A stretch of DNA of 64,000 nucleotides from Ascidiaceihabitans donghaensis. Its GTDB lineage: Bacteria > Pseudomonadota > Alphaproteobacteria > Rhodobacterales > Rhodobacteraceae. The notes beneath the pieces were generated by a model, which saw only the letters and a program-made list of their open reading frames with translations, was not told where the DNA came from and ran no database searches. The stretch covers positions 2,356,001 to 2,420,000 of the forward strand of contig NZ_OMOR01000001.1 in assembly GCF_900302465.1 (NCBI RefSeq). Direction: 5' to 3'. This document shows positions 9,273-19,079 of this stretch, piece after piece. How positions within the stretch are numbered: position 1 is the stretch's first letter; each line of letters opens with the position of its first letter. Both the position numbers and the translations under genes were made by a program.

Positions 9273-11435
9273 ATGACAGAGCCAGCAATCACACCAGATC
9301 TCATTGCCAGCCACGGGCTTAGCCCTGATGAATACAACCGCATCCTCGAGATCGTTGGACGCGAGCCGACGTTTACCGAACTTGGCATTTTTTCCGCGAT
9401 GTGGAACGAACACTGTTCCTACAAATCCTCCAAGAAGTGGCTGCGCACTTTGCCCACCGAAGGCCCTCAGGTGATCTGCGGCCCTGGTGAAAATGCCGGC
9501 GTGGTAGATATTGGCGACGGACAAGCCGTTGTTTTCAAAATGGAAAGCCACAACCACCCTTCATATATCGAACCCTACCAAGGGGCGGCCACAGGCGTCG
9601 GCGGCATCCTGCGCGATGTGTTCACCATGGGCGCACGTCCTATTGCATCAATGAACTCGCTTAGCTTCGGCGAACCCGGCCACCACAAAACCAAACAGCT
9701 TGTGAACGGCGTTGTTGCGGGCGTTGGTGGGTACGGCAACTGTTTCGGCGTGCCATGTGCGGGCGGCGAAGTGCGCTTTGACCCAGCCTACAACGGCAAC
9801 TGCCTTGTGAACGCTTTTGCGGCAGGTTTGGCGGACGCCGACAAGATTTTCTATTCGGCCGCTTCCGGCATCGGCATGCCCGTCGTCTATCTTGGCGCAA
9901 AAACCGGCCGTGATGGTGTGGGCGGCGCGACGATGGCATCAGCTGAATTTGACGACACGATTGAAGAAAAACGTCCCACCGTTCAGGTCGGTGACCCCTT
10001 CACCGAAAAACGCCTGATGGAAGCGACGCTTGAGCTGATGCAAACCGGCGCCGTGATCTCGATCCAGGATATGGGGGCCGCTGGTCTCACGTGTTCTGCC
10101 GTCGAAATGGGCGATAAGGGTAATTTGGGCGTGCGCTTGCACCTTGAAAACGTGCCTGTGCGCGAAGAGGCGATGACAGCCTATGAAATGATGCTGAGCG
10201 AGTCTCAGGAACGCATGTTGATGGTTCTGAAACCCGAATTGGAAGCTGAAGCCAAAGCGGTTTTCGACAAATGGGACCTTGATTTCGCCATCGTTGGCGA
10301 AACAATCGCCGAAGATCGTTTCCATATCGTGCACAATGGCGAAACCAAAGCGGATTTACCGCTGAAGACATTGGCGGGCACGGCCCCCGAATATGATCGC
10401 CCTTGGGTTGAAACGCCTCCTGCTGATCCATTGGCTGACGTGCCCAGCATCGATCCCATTGACGGGCTAAAGGCGCTGATTTCGTCGCCCAACTACGCCG
10501 CAAAACAGTGGGTCTATGAGCAGTATGACACGATGGTCATGGCCGATAGCGCGCGCACGCCCAACATCGGATCCGGCATCGTCCGTATCCATGGCACCGA
10601 CAAAGCACTGGCCTTCACCTCTGACGTGACGCCACGCTATGTCAAAGCCAACCCTGTTGAGGGCGGCAAACAAGCCGTGGCCGAAGCCTATCGCAATCTG
10701 ACCGCCGTGGGCGCTGTCCCGCTGGCAACCACAGATAACATGAACTTCGGCAACCCCGAGAAACCAGAGATCATGGGCCAATTTGTCGGCGCTATCAAAG
10801 GCATAGGTAAAGCGGTTAAAGCGCTTGATATGCCGATCGTCTCTGGCAACGTCTCGCTTTACAATGAGACCGACGGCACAGCGATCCTGCCCACGCCGAC
10901 CATAGGCGCTGTGGGTCTGCTCAAGCACACAGACGAGATCATCGGCTGCGACGTGCGCGACGGACATGTGGCTTTAGTGATCGGTGAGACGACAGGGCAT
11001 CTGGGACAATCCGCTTTGCTGGCCGAGGTCTTCAACCGCGTTGAAGGCGACGCCCCTGCCGTCGATCTGGCCGCCGAGAAGAAACATGGCGACTTCATCC
11101 GCGACAACCGTGCGTTGATTACGGCCTGTACGGACTTGTCAGATGGCGGCCTTGCCTTGGCTGCGTTTGAACTGGCTGAAGCGGCAGGCGTGGGTGTTTG
11201 GCTGGACAGCGACGACACGCCTACATTGTTCGGTGAGGACCAGGGGCGCTACCTGATTGCTTGCAACTTTGATCAGGCTGAAGGGTTGATGCTGGCGGCT
11301 GGACAGGCCGGCATTACGATCCAGTCCGTTGGAAAATTCACATCTGAGGACGTCTGGTTCAGCAACACAAGCAGCGCTTCTTTGGCAGAATTGTCTGACA
11401 TCTACCGAAGCAGCTTTGCAGCAGCGGTCGCCTAA
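9273..11435 (+). CDS. purL: Phosphoribosylformylglycinamidine synthase subunit PurL
   Basis: Catalyses the ATP-dependent amidation of FGAR to FGAM, the fourth step of de novo purine synthesis. At 720 residues it is the small PurL type, which works with separate PurS and PurQ subunits that are not in this window. Landmarks: [16 protein letters not shown] near residues 38-53, ESHNHPS around 90 with the following [12 protein letters not shown], a central [11 protein letters not shown] and a C-terminal [11 protein letters not shown]. The ATG is preceded by GGGGGAC. It converges on the VWA gene with four overlapping bases. purF of the same pathway lies about 20 kb downstream, not in an operon with it. 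Confidence 0.97.
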   Translation: MTEPAITPDLIASHGLSPDEYNRILEIVGREPTFTELGIFSAMWNEHCSYKSSKKWLRTLPTEGPQVICGPGENAGVVDIGDGQAVVFKMESHNHPSYIEPYQGAATGVGGILRDVFTMGARPIASMNSLSFGEPGHHKTKQLVNGVVAGVGGYGNCFGVPCAGGEVRFDPAYNGNCLVNAFAAGLADADKIFYSAASGIGMPVVYLGAKTGRDGVGGATMASAEFDDTIEEKRPTVQVGDPFTEKRLMEATLELMQTGAVISIQDMGAAGLTCSAVEMGDKGNLGVRLHLENVPVREEAMTAYEMMLSESQERMLMVLKPELEAEAKAVFDKWDLDFAIVGETIAEDRFHIVHNGETKADLPLKTLAGTAPEYDRPWVETPPADPLADVPSIDPIDGLKALISSPNYAAKQWVYEQYDTMVMADSARTPNIGSGIVRIHGTDKALAFTSDVTPRYVKANPVEGGKQAVAEAYRNLTAVGAVPLATTDNMNFGNPEKPEIMGQFVGAIKGIGKAVKALDMPIVSGNVSLYNETDGTAILPTPTIGAVGLLKHTDEIIGCDVRDGHVALVIGETTGHLGQSALLAEVFNRVEGDAPAVDLAAEKKHGDFIRDNRALITACTDLSDGGLALAAFELAEAAGVGVWLDSDDTPTLFGEDQGRYLIACNFDQAEGLMLAAGQAGITIQSVGKFTSEDVWFSNTSSASLAELSDIYRSSFAAAVA

Positions 11436-12685
11436 AGCCCGGACATAAGACGCGCTTTCTCGCCCACATCGTCTGGGCGGGAAATCACCTCTGCCAGTTC
11501 TTCCAGCGATGCAATCGAATGGCCTGCGCGAAAGCTGTCCACATGGGGTAGCATCGCGGCAATCCCGCGGGCTTTGGGCGCAAACCCGTCCCAACGCAGC
11601 AAAGGATTTAACCATATCAAACGCTTGGACGACAGTTGAAGGCGTTGCATCTGCTTGGCCAGCGCGTCCGGGTCGTCGCGGTCCAAACCGTCCGTGATCA
11701 CAAGCACCACAGCCCCCTGCCCCATCACACGCCGTGACCAATCGCGGTTGAACGTCTCAAGACATTGCCCGATGCGTGTGCCGCCTTCCCAATCTTGCGC
11801 TTCCGCCCCGGCAGCAGCCAATGCCGCATCCACATCGCGTTGCCCCAGGTGTCTGGTAATATTGGTCAATTGCGTGCCAAAGGTGAAGGCATGAACCTTG
11901 GCCCAACCCGCCCCTTTGGCATTCGAAACCGCATGCAGAAAGTGCAAAACCACACGGGAATATTGGCTCATGGAGCCTGAAATATCGCACAAAACAACCA
12001 AATTCGGCCAGCGCAAGCGCGGCGCTTTGCGTTCAATCTTGTACAGTTCGCCCCCCCGACGCATCGCGGCGCGCAGGGTTTTGGCCGCATCGACACGACC
12101 CTGATGCGCGGGCTTTGACCGGCGTGACGGGATCGGTTGCACAGGCAGCTTCATACGCGACAGCATGCGCTTGGCGGCGGCCATTTCAGCTGTGCTCATC
12201 TGTTCAAAATCAAGACTGCGCAAGCGTTCTTCCGCGCTCATGGTGAGGGAGGCGTCAATTTCCAGTTCCGACCCGTCGTCATCCTTGGGGGTCTCGGGCT
12301 GATCCACAGGCGCCTCTGCGCCGTCCAGCAGCGCCTCGGCGGCCCGTTTTTCAGCGGCCTGAGCGCTTCGGTCTTCTTGTACACCACGCACCGCAGGCAA
12401 CATCGCAGCCATCATATATTCCAGATACCGCGGGTCGCGCCAATACAGGCGAAAAATCTGGGCAAAGACGGCACGATGTTCGGGTCTGTTTACGAAACAC
12501 GCGTGCAACGTCCAATAAAAGTCCTGCTTTTCGGTAAATCCGGCAGCTTCCACCGCACGAATAGAATCAATCACCCGCCCCGGTCCGATCGGCAGACCAC
12601 CGCGCCGCAGCGCCCGTGCAAAGTGGGTGATGTTGCCGGCCAGTTTCGGATCATCCGGCAATTCAAGAGGTATGTGTTCGACCAC
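11432..12685 (-). CDS. VWA domain (CoxE-like) protein
   Basis: A 417-residue protein of the CoxE family, partners of MoxR-type ATPases in metal-cofactor insertion or protein remodelling. The N-terminal half is helical with a charged Asp/Glu-rich linker near 120-150. The VWA domain begins near 228 with the metal-site motif DISGS (234-238), a later GGTRIG (301-306) and TDG (331-333), so the MIDAS looks intact. The start is GTG, two bases after the stop of the ATPase gene, implying translational coupling. In carboxydotrophs CoxD/CoxE serve CO dehydrogenase, but no cox structural genes are visible here, so the client is unknown. Confidence 0.88.
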   Translation of the reverse strand: MVEHIPLELPDDPKLAGNITHFARALRRGGLPIGPGRVIDSIRAVEAAGFTEKQDFYWTLHACFVNRPEHRAVFAQIFRLYWRDPRYLEYMMAAMLPAVRGVQEDRSAQAAEKRAAEALLDGAEAPVDQPETPKDDDGSELEIDASLTMSAEERLRSLDFEQMSTAEMAAAKRMLSRMKLPVQPIPSRRSKPAHQGRVDAAKTLRAAMRRGGELYKIERKAPRLRWPNLVVLCDISGSMSQYSRVVLHFLHAVSNAKGAGWAKVHAFTFGTQLTNITRHLGQRDVDAALAAAGAEAQDWEGGTRIGQCLETFNRDWSRRVMGQGAVVLVITDGLDRDDPDALAKQMQRLQLSSKRLIWLNPLLRWDGFAPKARGIAAMLPHVDSFRAGHSIASLEELAEVISRPDDVGEKARLMSGL

Positions 12686-12687
12686 AG

Positions 12688-13596
12688 CTAGACAGGTTCC
12701 ATCGTCGCTTTGGCCTGATCCAGAATACGCTTGGCTTCAGATCCGTGTAGCTTTGCAATGTCGTCTTGATACTTCAGGATGGCGCCCAACGTGTCGGCGA
12801 TGACTTCCGGGCTAAGGGTTATGACATCCAAAGCCAGCAGGCATTTGGCCCAGTCGATGGTTTCTGCAACGCCAGGCTTTTTGAACAAGTCCTCAGTGCG
12901 CAATTTCTGCACGAAAGCAACCACTTCGCGACTTAGACTTTCGGCAGCTTCCGGTGCGCGTGCTGTCAAAATTTCCATCTCGCGTTCGAAATTCGGGTAG
13001 TCCACCCAATGATACAAACACCGCCGCTTCAATGCGTCGTGAACTTCGCGGGTGCGGTTGGAGGTGACAACTACGATGGGGGGTTCCGGTGCTTTGATTG
13101 TGCCCATTTCGGGGATGGTCACCTGAAAATCACTTAGCGCTTCCAGCAAAAACGCCTCAAAGGGTTCATCGGTGCGGTCAAGTTCGTCAATCAGCAAAAC
13201 CGGCGGGCCGTTTTCATTTGGCCGCATCGCTTCCAGCAACGGGCGTTCGATCAAGTAGTCGTCGCTGAAAAGTTCGGTTTGCAACGCCTTTTTGTCCGCC
13301 CCGCCTGATGCCTCTGCAGCCCGTATTGCGACCATTTGCGCTGGAAAATTCCATTCATACACCGCGCTGGATGCGTCCAGCCCTTCGTAGCATTGCAAGC
13401 GGATCAATTTGCGGCCCAAAGACGCAGCAAGCGCCTTGGCGATTTCGGTCTTTCCAACACCGGCCTCGCCTTCCAGGAACAAAGGCCGTCCCAGACGCAG
13501 CGACAGGAACACAACTGTGCCCAACGCCCGACTACAGACATAGCCTTGATCCGCCAACATTTTTTGCACCGCATCGATGGATGAAATTTCGGTCAT
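12688..13596 (-). CDS. MoxR-family AAA+ ATPase (CoxD-like)
   Basis: A 302-residue AAA+ ATPase thought to act as a chaperone with the VWA protein encoded next. Walker A is GEAGVGKT at 43-50 and Walker B is VLLIDELDR near 160; a sensor TSNRTREVHDALKRR follows. I placed the start at the ATG at 13596 because GGGGAGA precedes it and the product then begins at the conserved N-terminus. The frame stays open to 13824, but that extension is low-complexity and unlike the family. The pair with the VWA gene forms a two-gene operon. Confidence 0.9.
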   Translation of the reverse strand: MTEISSIDAVQKMLADQGYVCSRALGTVVFLSLRLGRPLFLEGEAGVGKTEIAKALAASLGRKLIRLQCYEGLDASSAVYEWNFPAQMVAIRAAEASGGADKKALQTELFSDDYLIERPLLEAMRPNENGPPVLLIDELDRTDEPFEAFLLEALSDFQVTIPEMGTIKAPEPPIVVVTSNRTREVHDALKRRCLYHWVDYPNFEREMEILTARAPEAAESLSREVVAFVQKLRTEDLFKKPGVAETIDWAKCLLALDVITLSPEVIADTLGAILKYQDDIAKLHGSEAKRILDQAKATMEPV

Positions 13597-13783
13597 ACGT
13601 GGTCTCCCCTTGCGCGTATCAAGTGCACTGCAACGGTGCGCGGTCAAGGGCGCATAAAGTCGTGGTTTCGGAAAGATTGACCTGATTCGCAGAAACTGGC
13701 ATGCTGTTAAGCGAATAAAAGAGGTCCGTAAGCCATAAGGCTGTGACCCAAGAGGCGGAAGAAACGATGCACGCACACACTTC

Positions 13784-14848
13784 ATGCGCGGGGCTATGCC
13801 AGATATGCGCATAACCGCAGTCACCTGTGTTAAAAACGAAGGCCCGTTTTTGCTGGAATGGATCGCGTTTCACCGTGTTCTTGGCGTAAGCGATTTCCTT
13901 TTCTATTCAAACGATTGCACGGATGGCACAGACCATTTGCTGGATGCGCTTGCGGCCAAGGGGTTGGTGCAGCATCTGCCCAACCCCGCAGAGGGACGCA
14001 ATTATCAAATGGAAGCCTTGAAAGACGCACGCAAACAAGACGTCGTCATCAATGCGGATTGGGTTTGGGTCGCAGATGTTGACGAATTTCTAAACATCCA
14101 TGTGGGCGATCACACAATTCCGGCGCTGATTGATGCCTGTGGGAATCCGCAAGCCATCAGCCTAACCTTCCAGTTTTTTGCCAACGATGATGTGGATACA
14201 TTCGAAGACCGTCCTGTCATTGAACAATTCACCCGGTGCCACAATCCTGATCTGTGGTGCGGAGAAGCCGCGATCGAAGTGAAGTCGTTGATCCGGCACG
14301 ATTTCCCCCTGCACTATTATGGTGCACACCGTCCATTCTTCAAAGGTAAGTTGCCGCCAAAGAAACGCCCGAGCTGGACAGATGGGTCTGGCAGACCTGT
14401 GCCGCACCGTTTTTTGGTTGCAGCCAATCCACGGCGTATTCGCAAATTTCCCGCGGCTGGCGCACGGAATTTTGCAACTTTGAACCATTACGCCCTGCGC
14501 AGCTTAGACAGTTATCTGGTCAAAAATGACCGTGGCGATGTCAACCGCGAGAACCGTGCGTTTGACGACACCTATTGGCGCGAACGCAATGACCCCGCTT
14601 GGGAAGACACGTCAATTTCGCGCTACCTTCCTGATCTGGCATCAGAAATGGCTGCATTGATGGCGGATGATACAATCAAGCGTTTGCATGACGATGCAGT
14701 GGCTTTGCACCGTAAAAAACGTGATGAGCTTTTGGCGCAACCCGCCTATCAAGAAATGCAAAAGCAGTTGCGCAGCGCATCGAAACTGCCCCCTCAAGAA
14801 GAAGAAATGCTTGTCGCGTTGGGCCTGCCTTTGGACATCGCGTCATGA
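13784..14848 (+). CDS. Glycosyltransferase, family 2-like (first of three paralogues)
   Basis: A roughly 350-residue cytoplasmic transferase of the Glyco_tranf_2_4/GT92-like group, likely adding a sugar to a surface glycan. It opens with TCVKNEGPFLLEW and has YSNDCTDGT followed by the metal/nucleotide-binding DVDEF motif near residues 98-102. A C-terminal LNHYALRSLDSYLVK block is shared with the two paralogues downstream. The start is uncertain: ATGs at 13784, 13796 and 13805 are in frame, and family members usually begin close to the MRITAV of the last one. The stop overlaps the next start by ATGA, so the genes are coupled. Donor and acceptor are unknown. Confidence 0.87.
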   Translation: MRGAMPDMRITAVTCVKNEGPFLLEWIAFHRVLGVSDFLFYSNDCTDGTDHLLDALAAKGLVQHLPNPAEGRNYQMEALKDARKQDVVINADWVWVADVDEFLNIHVGDHTIPALIDACGNPQAISLTFQFFANDDVDTFEDRPVIEQFTRCHNPDLWCGEAAIEVKSLIRHDFPLHYYGAHRPFFKGKLPPKKRPSWTDGSGRPVPHRFLVAANPRRIRKFPAAGARNFATLNHYALRSLDSYLVKNDRGDVNRENRAFDDTYWRERNDPAWEDTSISRYLPDLASEMAALMADDTIKRLHDDAVALHRKKRDELLAQPAYQEMQKQLRSASKLPPQEEEMLVALGLPLDIAS

Positions 14849-15486
14849 GCTTGAGTGTGGTCAACCTTGGCTTGCCAAAAACCGGCACCACGACTTTGGC
14901 GCGTGCTTTGCGCCGCGCGGGCATGCATGTGGCAGATCACCGTATCAAGCCGAAGCAAACCAACAACCGCGCCATACATCACCAATTTGTCGCAGAATTG
15001 CTGTATCGCGGATATTACGAATCCGGCAACCCCGCCGCATTGCTTTATGGTTTTGATGCCGTCGCAGAAATGAGCACCCTGTCAGAGGGCAAATCAATCT
15101 GGCCGCAAATGGATTTCGGATTGATTGAGGCGCTGCGCAAAACGAATCCGGGCGTCAAATTTGTGGCCTCCAACCGCGACAGTTGGGATGTGTCGCAATC
15201 TATGCTGGCGTGGTCCAATCTGGGCACTGTGCGATTGCCGGAAAGCAACATTCCCGGTTTGCCCAAAGGCTACGGCGAAACATCGAAGGAGCGTGTTCAA
15301 TGGATAGACGCCCACTACGCGACTTTGCGCACATATTTTAACGATGATGATGATTTTCTGGAATACGAAGTGACTGATCCAAATGTGACCGATCTGCTAA
15401 GCGGTTTTGTTGGCGTGCCGATCACATGGTGGGGCCGCGCCAATGCCAATCCGGAAAACCTGAATACAAACAATGAGGTAGCGTAA
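14845..15486 (+). CDS. Sulfotransferase family protein
   Basis: A 213-residue protein with the PAPS-binding 5' phosphosulfate loop GLPKTGTTTL at residues 9-18, including the catalytic lysine, and a later KFVASNRDSWDVS that fits the 3' phosphate-binding region. The family transfers sulfate from PAPS to sugars, lipids or proteins. It sits between two glycosyltransferase genes, overlapping the first by four bases and the next by one (TAATG), so sulfation of the glycan built by its neighbours is a reasonable inference. It is short for the family, and the acceptor-binding part is hard to place. Confidence 0.82.
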   Translation: MSLSVVNLGLPKTGTTTLARALRRAGMHVADHRIKPKQTNNRAIHHQFVAELLYRGYYESGNPAALLYGFDAVAEMSTLSEGKSIWPQMDFGLIEALRKTNPGVKFVASNRDSWDVSQSMLAWSNLGTVRLPESNIPGLPKGYGETSKERVQWIDAHYATLRTYFNDDDDFLEYEVTDPNVTDLLSGFVGVPITWWGRANANPENLNTNNEVA

Positions 15487-17861
15487 TGCGCATCCATTTG
15501 CACATCGGCTTGGAACATGTCGGCGCAGACCGGCTGCAAGAGGTTCTGGCCGACAAACGCGACCAGTTGATTTCCAAAGGCGTTCTGTTTGCACGCAGCC
15601 CCGGCAACAAAAACCACACCCGCTTGTTTATGGCTGTGACCGACGCCGATCATGTTGATCCGCTCCGCTACAATCGCGGCTACATCACGGCCGACAAACA
15701 AAAAGTGCTGCATGATGCCTTGGCTGGTGATTTGGCCAAGGAAGTCGCGCAACATCAGCCAACTGACCTGATCTTGTCTGCCTCTCAATTGGGCGCTTGC
15801 CTGTCGCGGACTACTGAATTGCACCGCCTCAAAGCGCTGCTGGCCCCTCTTTCGGATGACATCCGCATCATTGCACATGTTGACGAACAGGCCGCCGTGT
15901 TGACGCGCCATTACCACGAACAAATCCTTGAAGGCCGCGGTGTGTCCTTGGCACAGGAACTTGATCTGGCAGGTACAAAAACGTGGTGGGATGATTGCAT
16001 TGCATCACATCCAAAAATCGATCCACAAGCAGGTGTATTTGAAGAAAACCAAGGCGCCCCCTTTTGGCTGGATTACGCGCGACTTGTTACGTTCTGGGAA
16101 GATGTGTTCGGCACCGGTTCTGTTGCACTACGCAGTTTTGATGCCGAAGCTTTTGCAGCCCAAACCGTCACGGACGAGCTGCGCGATATGTTCGGGATCA
16201 AAGGCGCAATCGGCAAAGCTGCGGCCAGCGATGTATCGCCTCCGCCATCAGCGGCATGGATGGCCCGTGGACGGCAATTGAATGCGTTAATCTTACAGGT
16301 TCTCGCATCCAAGAAGCGTATTTTACCTCGCCAGTTGTGGCGCGGTTTTGTCAACGAAATCAAAGTAGACGGCGATGCAATTGATGTTGCGTCCCTTAGC
16401 GATATCTCAAAAACCTTTGCCACGAGCAACGCAAAGTTAATCAAAGCACACAAAGGGCTAACCGCTGCAACCTTCAAAAAGCCCCGCGCAAAAACCCCAT
16501 GGTGTGAAGCTGATCCGATGTTCGGGTTTCGCGCGTCTCAATATCTTTTGGGCTTTATGTGGCGCATCGACAAAGCCACCAAAGAAGAACGCAAAACCAA
16601 AGCCGCAGACTTGGCCCGCATCAACGGCAGCCCTGTGCCCATGCCAGTCACAGACGATACACCGCCTAAAGACGGTTTAAGTGCCACGGCACGCAAATTG
16701 ATGCCCCCGCTGGCTGTGCAGAACTTCGAAAAGCTGCGCACATCGTCTTTCGCGCCACACAATAAGATGGGTGCCGTAAACGAAGAAGAGTTGGCGGCGG
16801 CTTACACCCCTGTGCCTCCACGGGATTTGCCCAAAAACAATTCCGGCAACGTCATCGTCGGCTGTATGAAAAATGAAACGCCCTACATCGTGGAATGGAT
16901 CGCCTATCACCGCGCCATGGGCGTCGATAACTTTCTGATTTACACAAATGACTGTTCTGATGGCACGTCTGAATTGCTGGACCGCTTGCAGGATATGGGC
17001 GTGATCCAGCATCGCAACAACGACAACTGGAAAGGCAACTCTCCTCAGCAATACGCGTTAAATCAATCCCTTAAAGAACCTGTGATCAAGAACGCCGAAT
17101 GGATCATTCACATTGATGTGGATGAATTCATGAACGTGCGCTGTGGCAATGGCACCTTGGCCGACTTCTTTGAACGCGTGCCGGATGCGACAAATGTTGC
17201 GATGACTTGGCGCTTGTTCGGGCACAACGGTGTCACACGGTTGAACGACGATCTGGTGATTGATCAGTTCGACACGTGCGCCCCGAAGTTCTGCCCAAAA
17301 CCACACACGGTTTGGGGCTTCAAAACTATGTTCAAGAACATCGGAGCCTATGAGAAAATCAGCTGCCACCGCCCAAACAAACTGGACGATAGTTTCAAAA
17401 ACAAGGTGAAATGGGTGAATGGCTCTGGTCAAGACATGACGAAAGAGGCCGCCGAAAGCGGGTGGCGCAATTCCAAGAAATCCATTGGCTACGACCTGAT
17501 TCAACTGAACCACTACGCCCTTCGCTCTGCCGAAAGCTTTCTGATCAAGCGTCAACGCGGACGGGCGTTGCATGTCGATCGGTCCATTGGAATCAACTAC
17601 TGGATTCGCATGGATTGGTCCGACTTTCGCGACATTACGATCAAGCGAAACGTGCCGCGCACCCGCGCCGAATATGATCGGCTCATGTCTGACCCGCACC
17701 TGCGCAAATGGCATGAAACGGGGCTAGAATGGCATCTTGCCAAGGCTGAAGAATTGCACGGCATGCCCGAATTCGAAGACCTCTACCAGCAAGCGCTTAA
17801 AGTGAAACTGAACGAAACAGAACGCGTGGCCTATGCGTTAGCGCTGGATATGGAAAGCTGA
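15486..17861 (+). CDS. Fusion: degenerate sulfotransferase-like domain plus glycosyltransferase
   Basis: A 791-residue two-domain protein. Residues 1-250 resemble the HIG-x-x-KTGT class of bacterial sulfotransferases, but the phosphosulfate loop reads HIGLEHVGADRL, lacking the lysine and threonines, so this half should not bind PAPS normally. Residues 250-450 form a linker with little recognisable structure. Residues 453-790 are a complete glycosyltransferase paralogous to both neighbours: CMKNETPYIVEW, YTNDCSDGT, DVDEF at 544-548 and the C-terminal LNHYALRSAESFLIK. The dead domain may bind the acceptor or scaffold the genuine sulfotransferase encoded just before it. That role is inference. 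Confidence 0.85.
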   Translation: MRIHLHIGLEHVGADRLQEVLADKRDQLISKGVLFARSPGNKNHTRLFMAVTDADHVDPLRYNRGYITADKQKVLHDALAGDLAKEVAQHQPTDLILSASQLGACLSRTTELHRLKALLAPLSDDIRIIAHVDEQAAVLTRHYHEQILEGRGVSLAQELDLAGTKTWWDDCIASHPKIDPQAGVFEENQGAPFWLDYARLVTFWEDVFGTGSVALRSFDAEAFAAQTVTDELRDMFGIKGAIGKAAASDVSPPPSAAWMARGRQLNALILQVLASKKRILPRQLWRGFVNEIKVDGDAIDVASLSDISKTFATSNAKLIKAHKGLTAATFKKPRAKTPWCEADPMFGFRASQYLLGFMWRIDKATKEERKTKAADLARINGSPVPMPVTDDTPPKDGLSATARKLMPPLAVQNFEKLRTSSFAPHNKMGAVNEEELAAAYTPVPPRDLPKNNSGNVIVGCMKNETPYIVEWIAYHRAMGVDNFLIYTNDCSDGTSELLDRLQDMGVIQHRNNDNWKGNSPQQYALNQSLKEPVIKNAEWIIHIDVDEFMNVRCGNGTLADFFERVPDATNVAMTWRLFGHNGVTRLNDDLVIDQFDTCAPKFCPKPHTVWGFKTMFKNIGAYEKISCHRPNKLDDSFKNKVKWVNGSGQDMTKEAAESGWRNSKKSIGYDLIQLNHYALRSAESFLIKRQRGRALHVDRSIGINYWIRMDWSDFRDITIKRNVPRTRAEYDRLMSDPHLRKWHETGLEWHLAKAEELHGMPEFEDLYQQALKVKLNETERVAYALALDMES

Positions 17862-17889
17862 TGGCGGGTCAATTCCCTAAGGCAAGCCA

Positions 17890-18939
17890 TTGAAATTCCT
17901 TGCCATCTTGACTGTCCGCAATGAAGGCGCCTTTGTGCTGGAATGGCTGGCCCATCATCGGGCTGTCGGGTTCACGGATTTCCTAGTCTTCTCAAACGAT
18001 TGCCAAGATGGCACCGACACCATTTTGGATCGGTTGCACAAAATGGGGCAGATCACGCATATTCGCAACGATGGCCCCTATGACAAAGGCGGCATCCAGT
18101 TCACGGCGCTGAAGCAAGCCGATAAATTGGACATCGTCAAACAAGCGGATTGGATACTTCCACTGGATGTGGATGAATTCGTCAACATCCACGTCGGTGA
18201 CGGCACCCTGACCGCATTGTTGTCTGCACTACCAGACGCGACGGCCATAACGCTCACTTGGCGATTGTTCGGGAACAGCGACGTTGTCCGCTTCAAAGAC
18301 ATGCCCGTTCTGGATCAGTTTACCAAATGCGCCCCTGCGGTTCTGCAATGGCCATGGCGGGCGTCGATGTTCAAAACGCTTTACGCCAACAACGGCACCT
18401 ACCAAAAGGTCGGTGTACACCGCCCGCGCAATCCCGATGAAAAGAAACTGGCGAAGGCGCAATGGTACGATTGCGAAGGCCGTGCCCTGCCCGACCAATT
18501 CAAGACCAAACGCATTTTTTCAAACTTCGGGCAATCGAATTATGCTTTGGCACAGCTGAACCATTATCCTTTGGGCGCTCTTGAAAGCTATGTGGTAAAA
18601 GCCGATCGTGGGCGTGCGGTGCATTCCGATGATATTCTGGGGCTCGATTATTGGGTCGAGAGGAATTTCAACACGGACATCGACACAAGCATTTCCCGGC
18701 TCATGCCCAAACGCGCTCAGATTGTTCAAGAATTGAGAGGCGACAAAAAGCTGGATGAGCTACACAACAAAGCAGTCCGGTGGCGCCACACGCGCTTTGA
18801 AGAGCTGATGTTGAAGGAGCCGTTTCGCGCCTTGTTCGGACGTTTGCTGATGGCGGCCCCGACGCGGCCTGTAAACAAATCGGCGGCCCGTTTCATGATA
18901 GGTTTTGCCAATGCGGCCCGCAAAGCGAAACAAAAATAG
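17890..18939 (+). CDS. Glycosyltransferase, family 2-like (third paralogue)
   Basis: A 349-residue transferase of the same family, with TVRNEGAFVLEW near the N-terminus, FSNDCQDGT around residue 35, DVDEF at 93-97 and LNHYPLGALESYVVK in the C-terminal half. The start is TTG at 17890, with AAGG seven bases upstream. No in-frame ATG fits the conserved N-terminus. A 10-codon reading frame starts at the ATG overlapping the stop of the preceding gene and ends at a TGA overlapping this TTG, which suggests termination-reinitiation coupling. It probably belongs to the same operon. Confidence 0.87.
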   Translation: MKFLAILTVRNEGAFVLEWLAHHRAVGFTDFLVFSNDCQDGTDTILDRLHKMGQITHIRNDGPYDKGGIQFTALKQADKLDIVKQADWILPLDVDEFVNIHVGDGTLTALLSALPDATAITLTWRLFGNSDVVRFKDMPVLDQFTKCAPAVLQWPWRASMFKTLYANNGTYQKVGVHRPRNPDEKKLAKAQWYDCEGRALPDQFKTKRIFSNFGQSNYALAQLNHYPLGALESYVVKADRGRAVHSDDILGLDYWVERNFNTDIDTSISRLMPKRAQIVQELRGDKKLDELHNKAVRWRHTRFEELMLKEPFRALFGRLLMAAPTRPVNKSAARFMIGFANAARKAKQK

Positions 18940-19079
18940 TGAAAATACACCAGCGCATATGACCGGTAATTGGCCCGCAATTGGCACAAATTGTTCCAAT
19001 TTATGCCCCAATCGACGCCTACCTTGATCGCAACCATCCCCGTCAAAAGGGGAGTTTTGTGATTGAGGACGTGACGCAT

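Noticed and set aside
13597-13824. N-terminal extension of the MoxR ATPase gene
   Set aside because: The frame is open, but the sequence has no family similarity and a good ribosome site precedes the ATG at 13596.
15315-15923. 202-codon reverse frame across the sulfotransferase/fusion junction
   Set aside because: Lies antisense to two well-supported coupled genes and shows no domain.
18981-19079. TTG start for the hydrolase-like protein
   Set aside because: No convincing ribosome site and the extra 33 residues do not look like the family N-terminus; kept only as an alternative.
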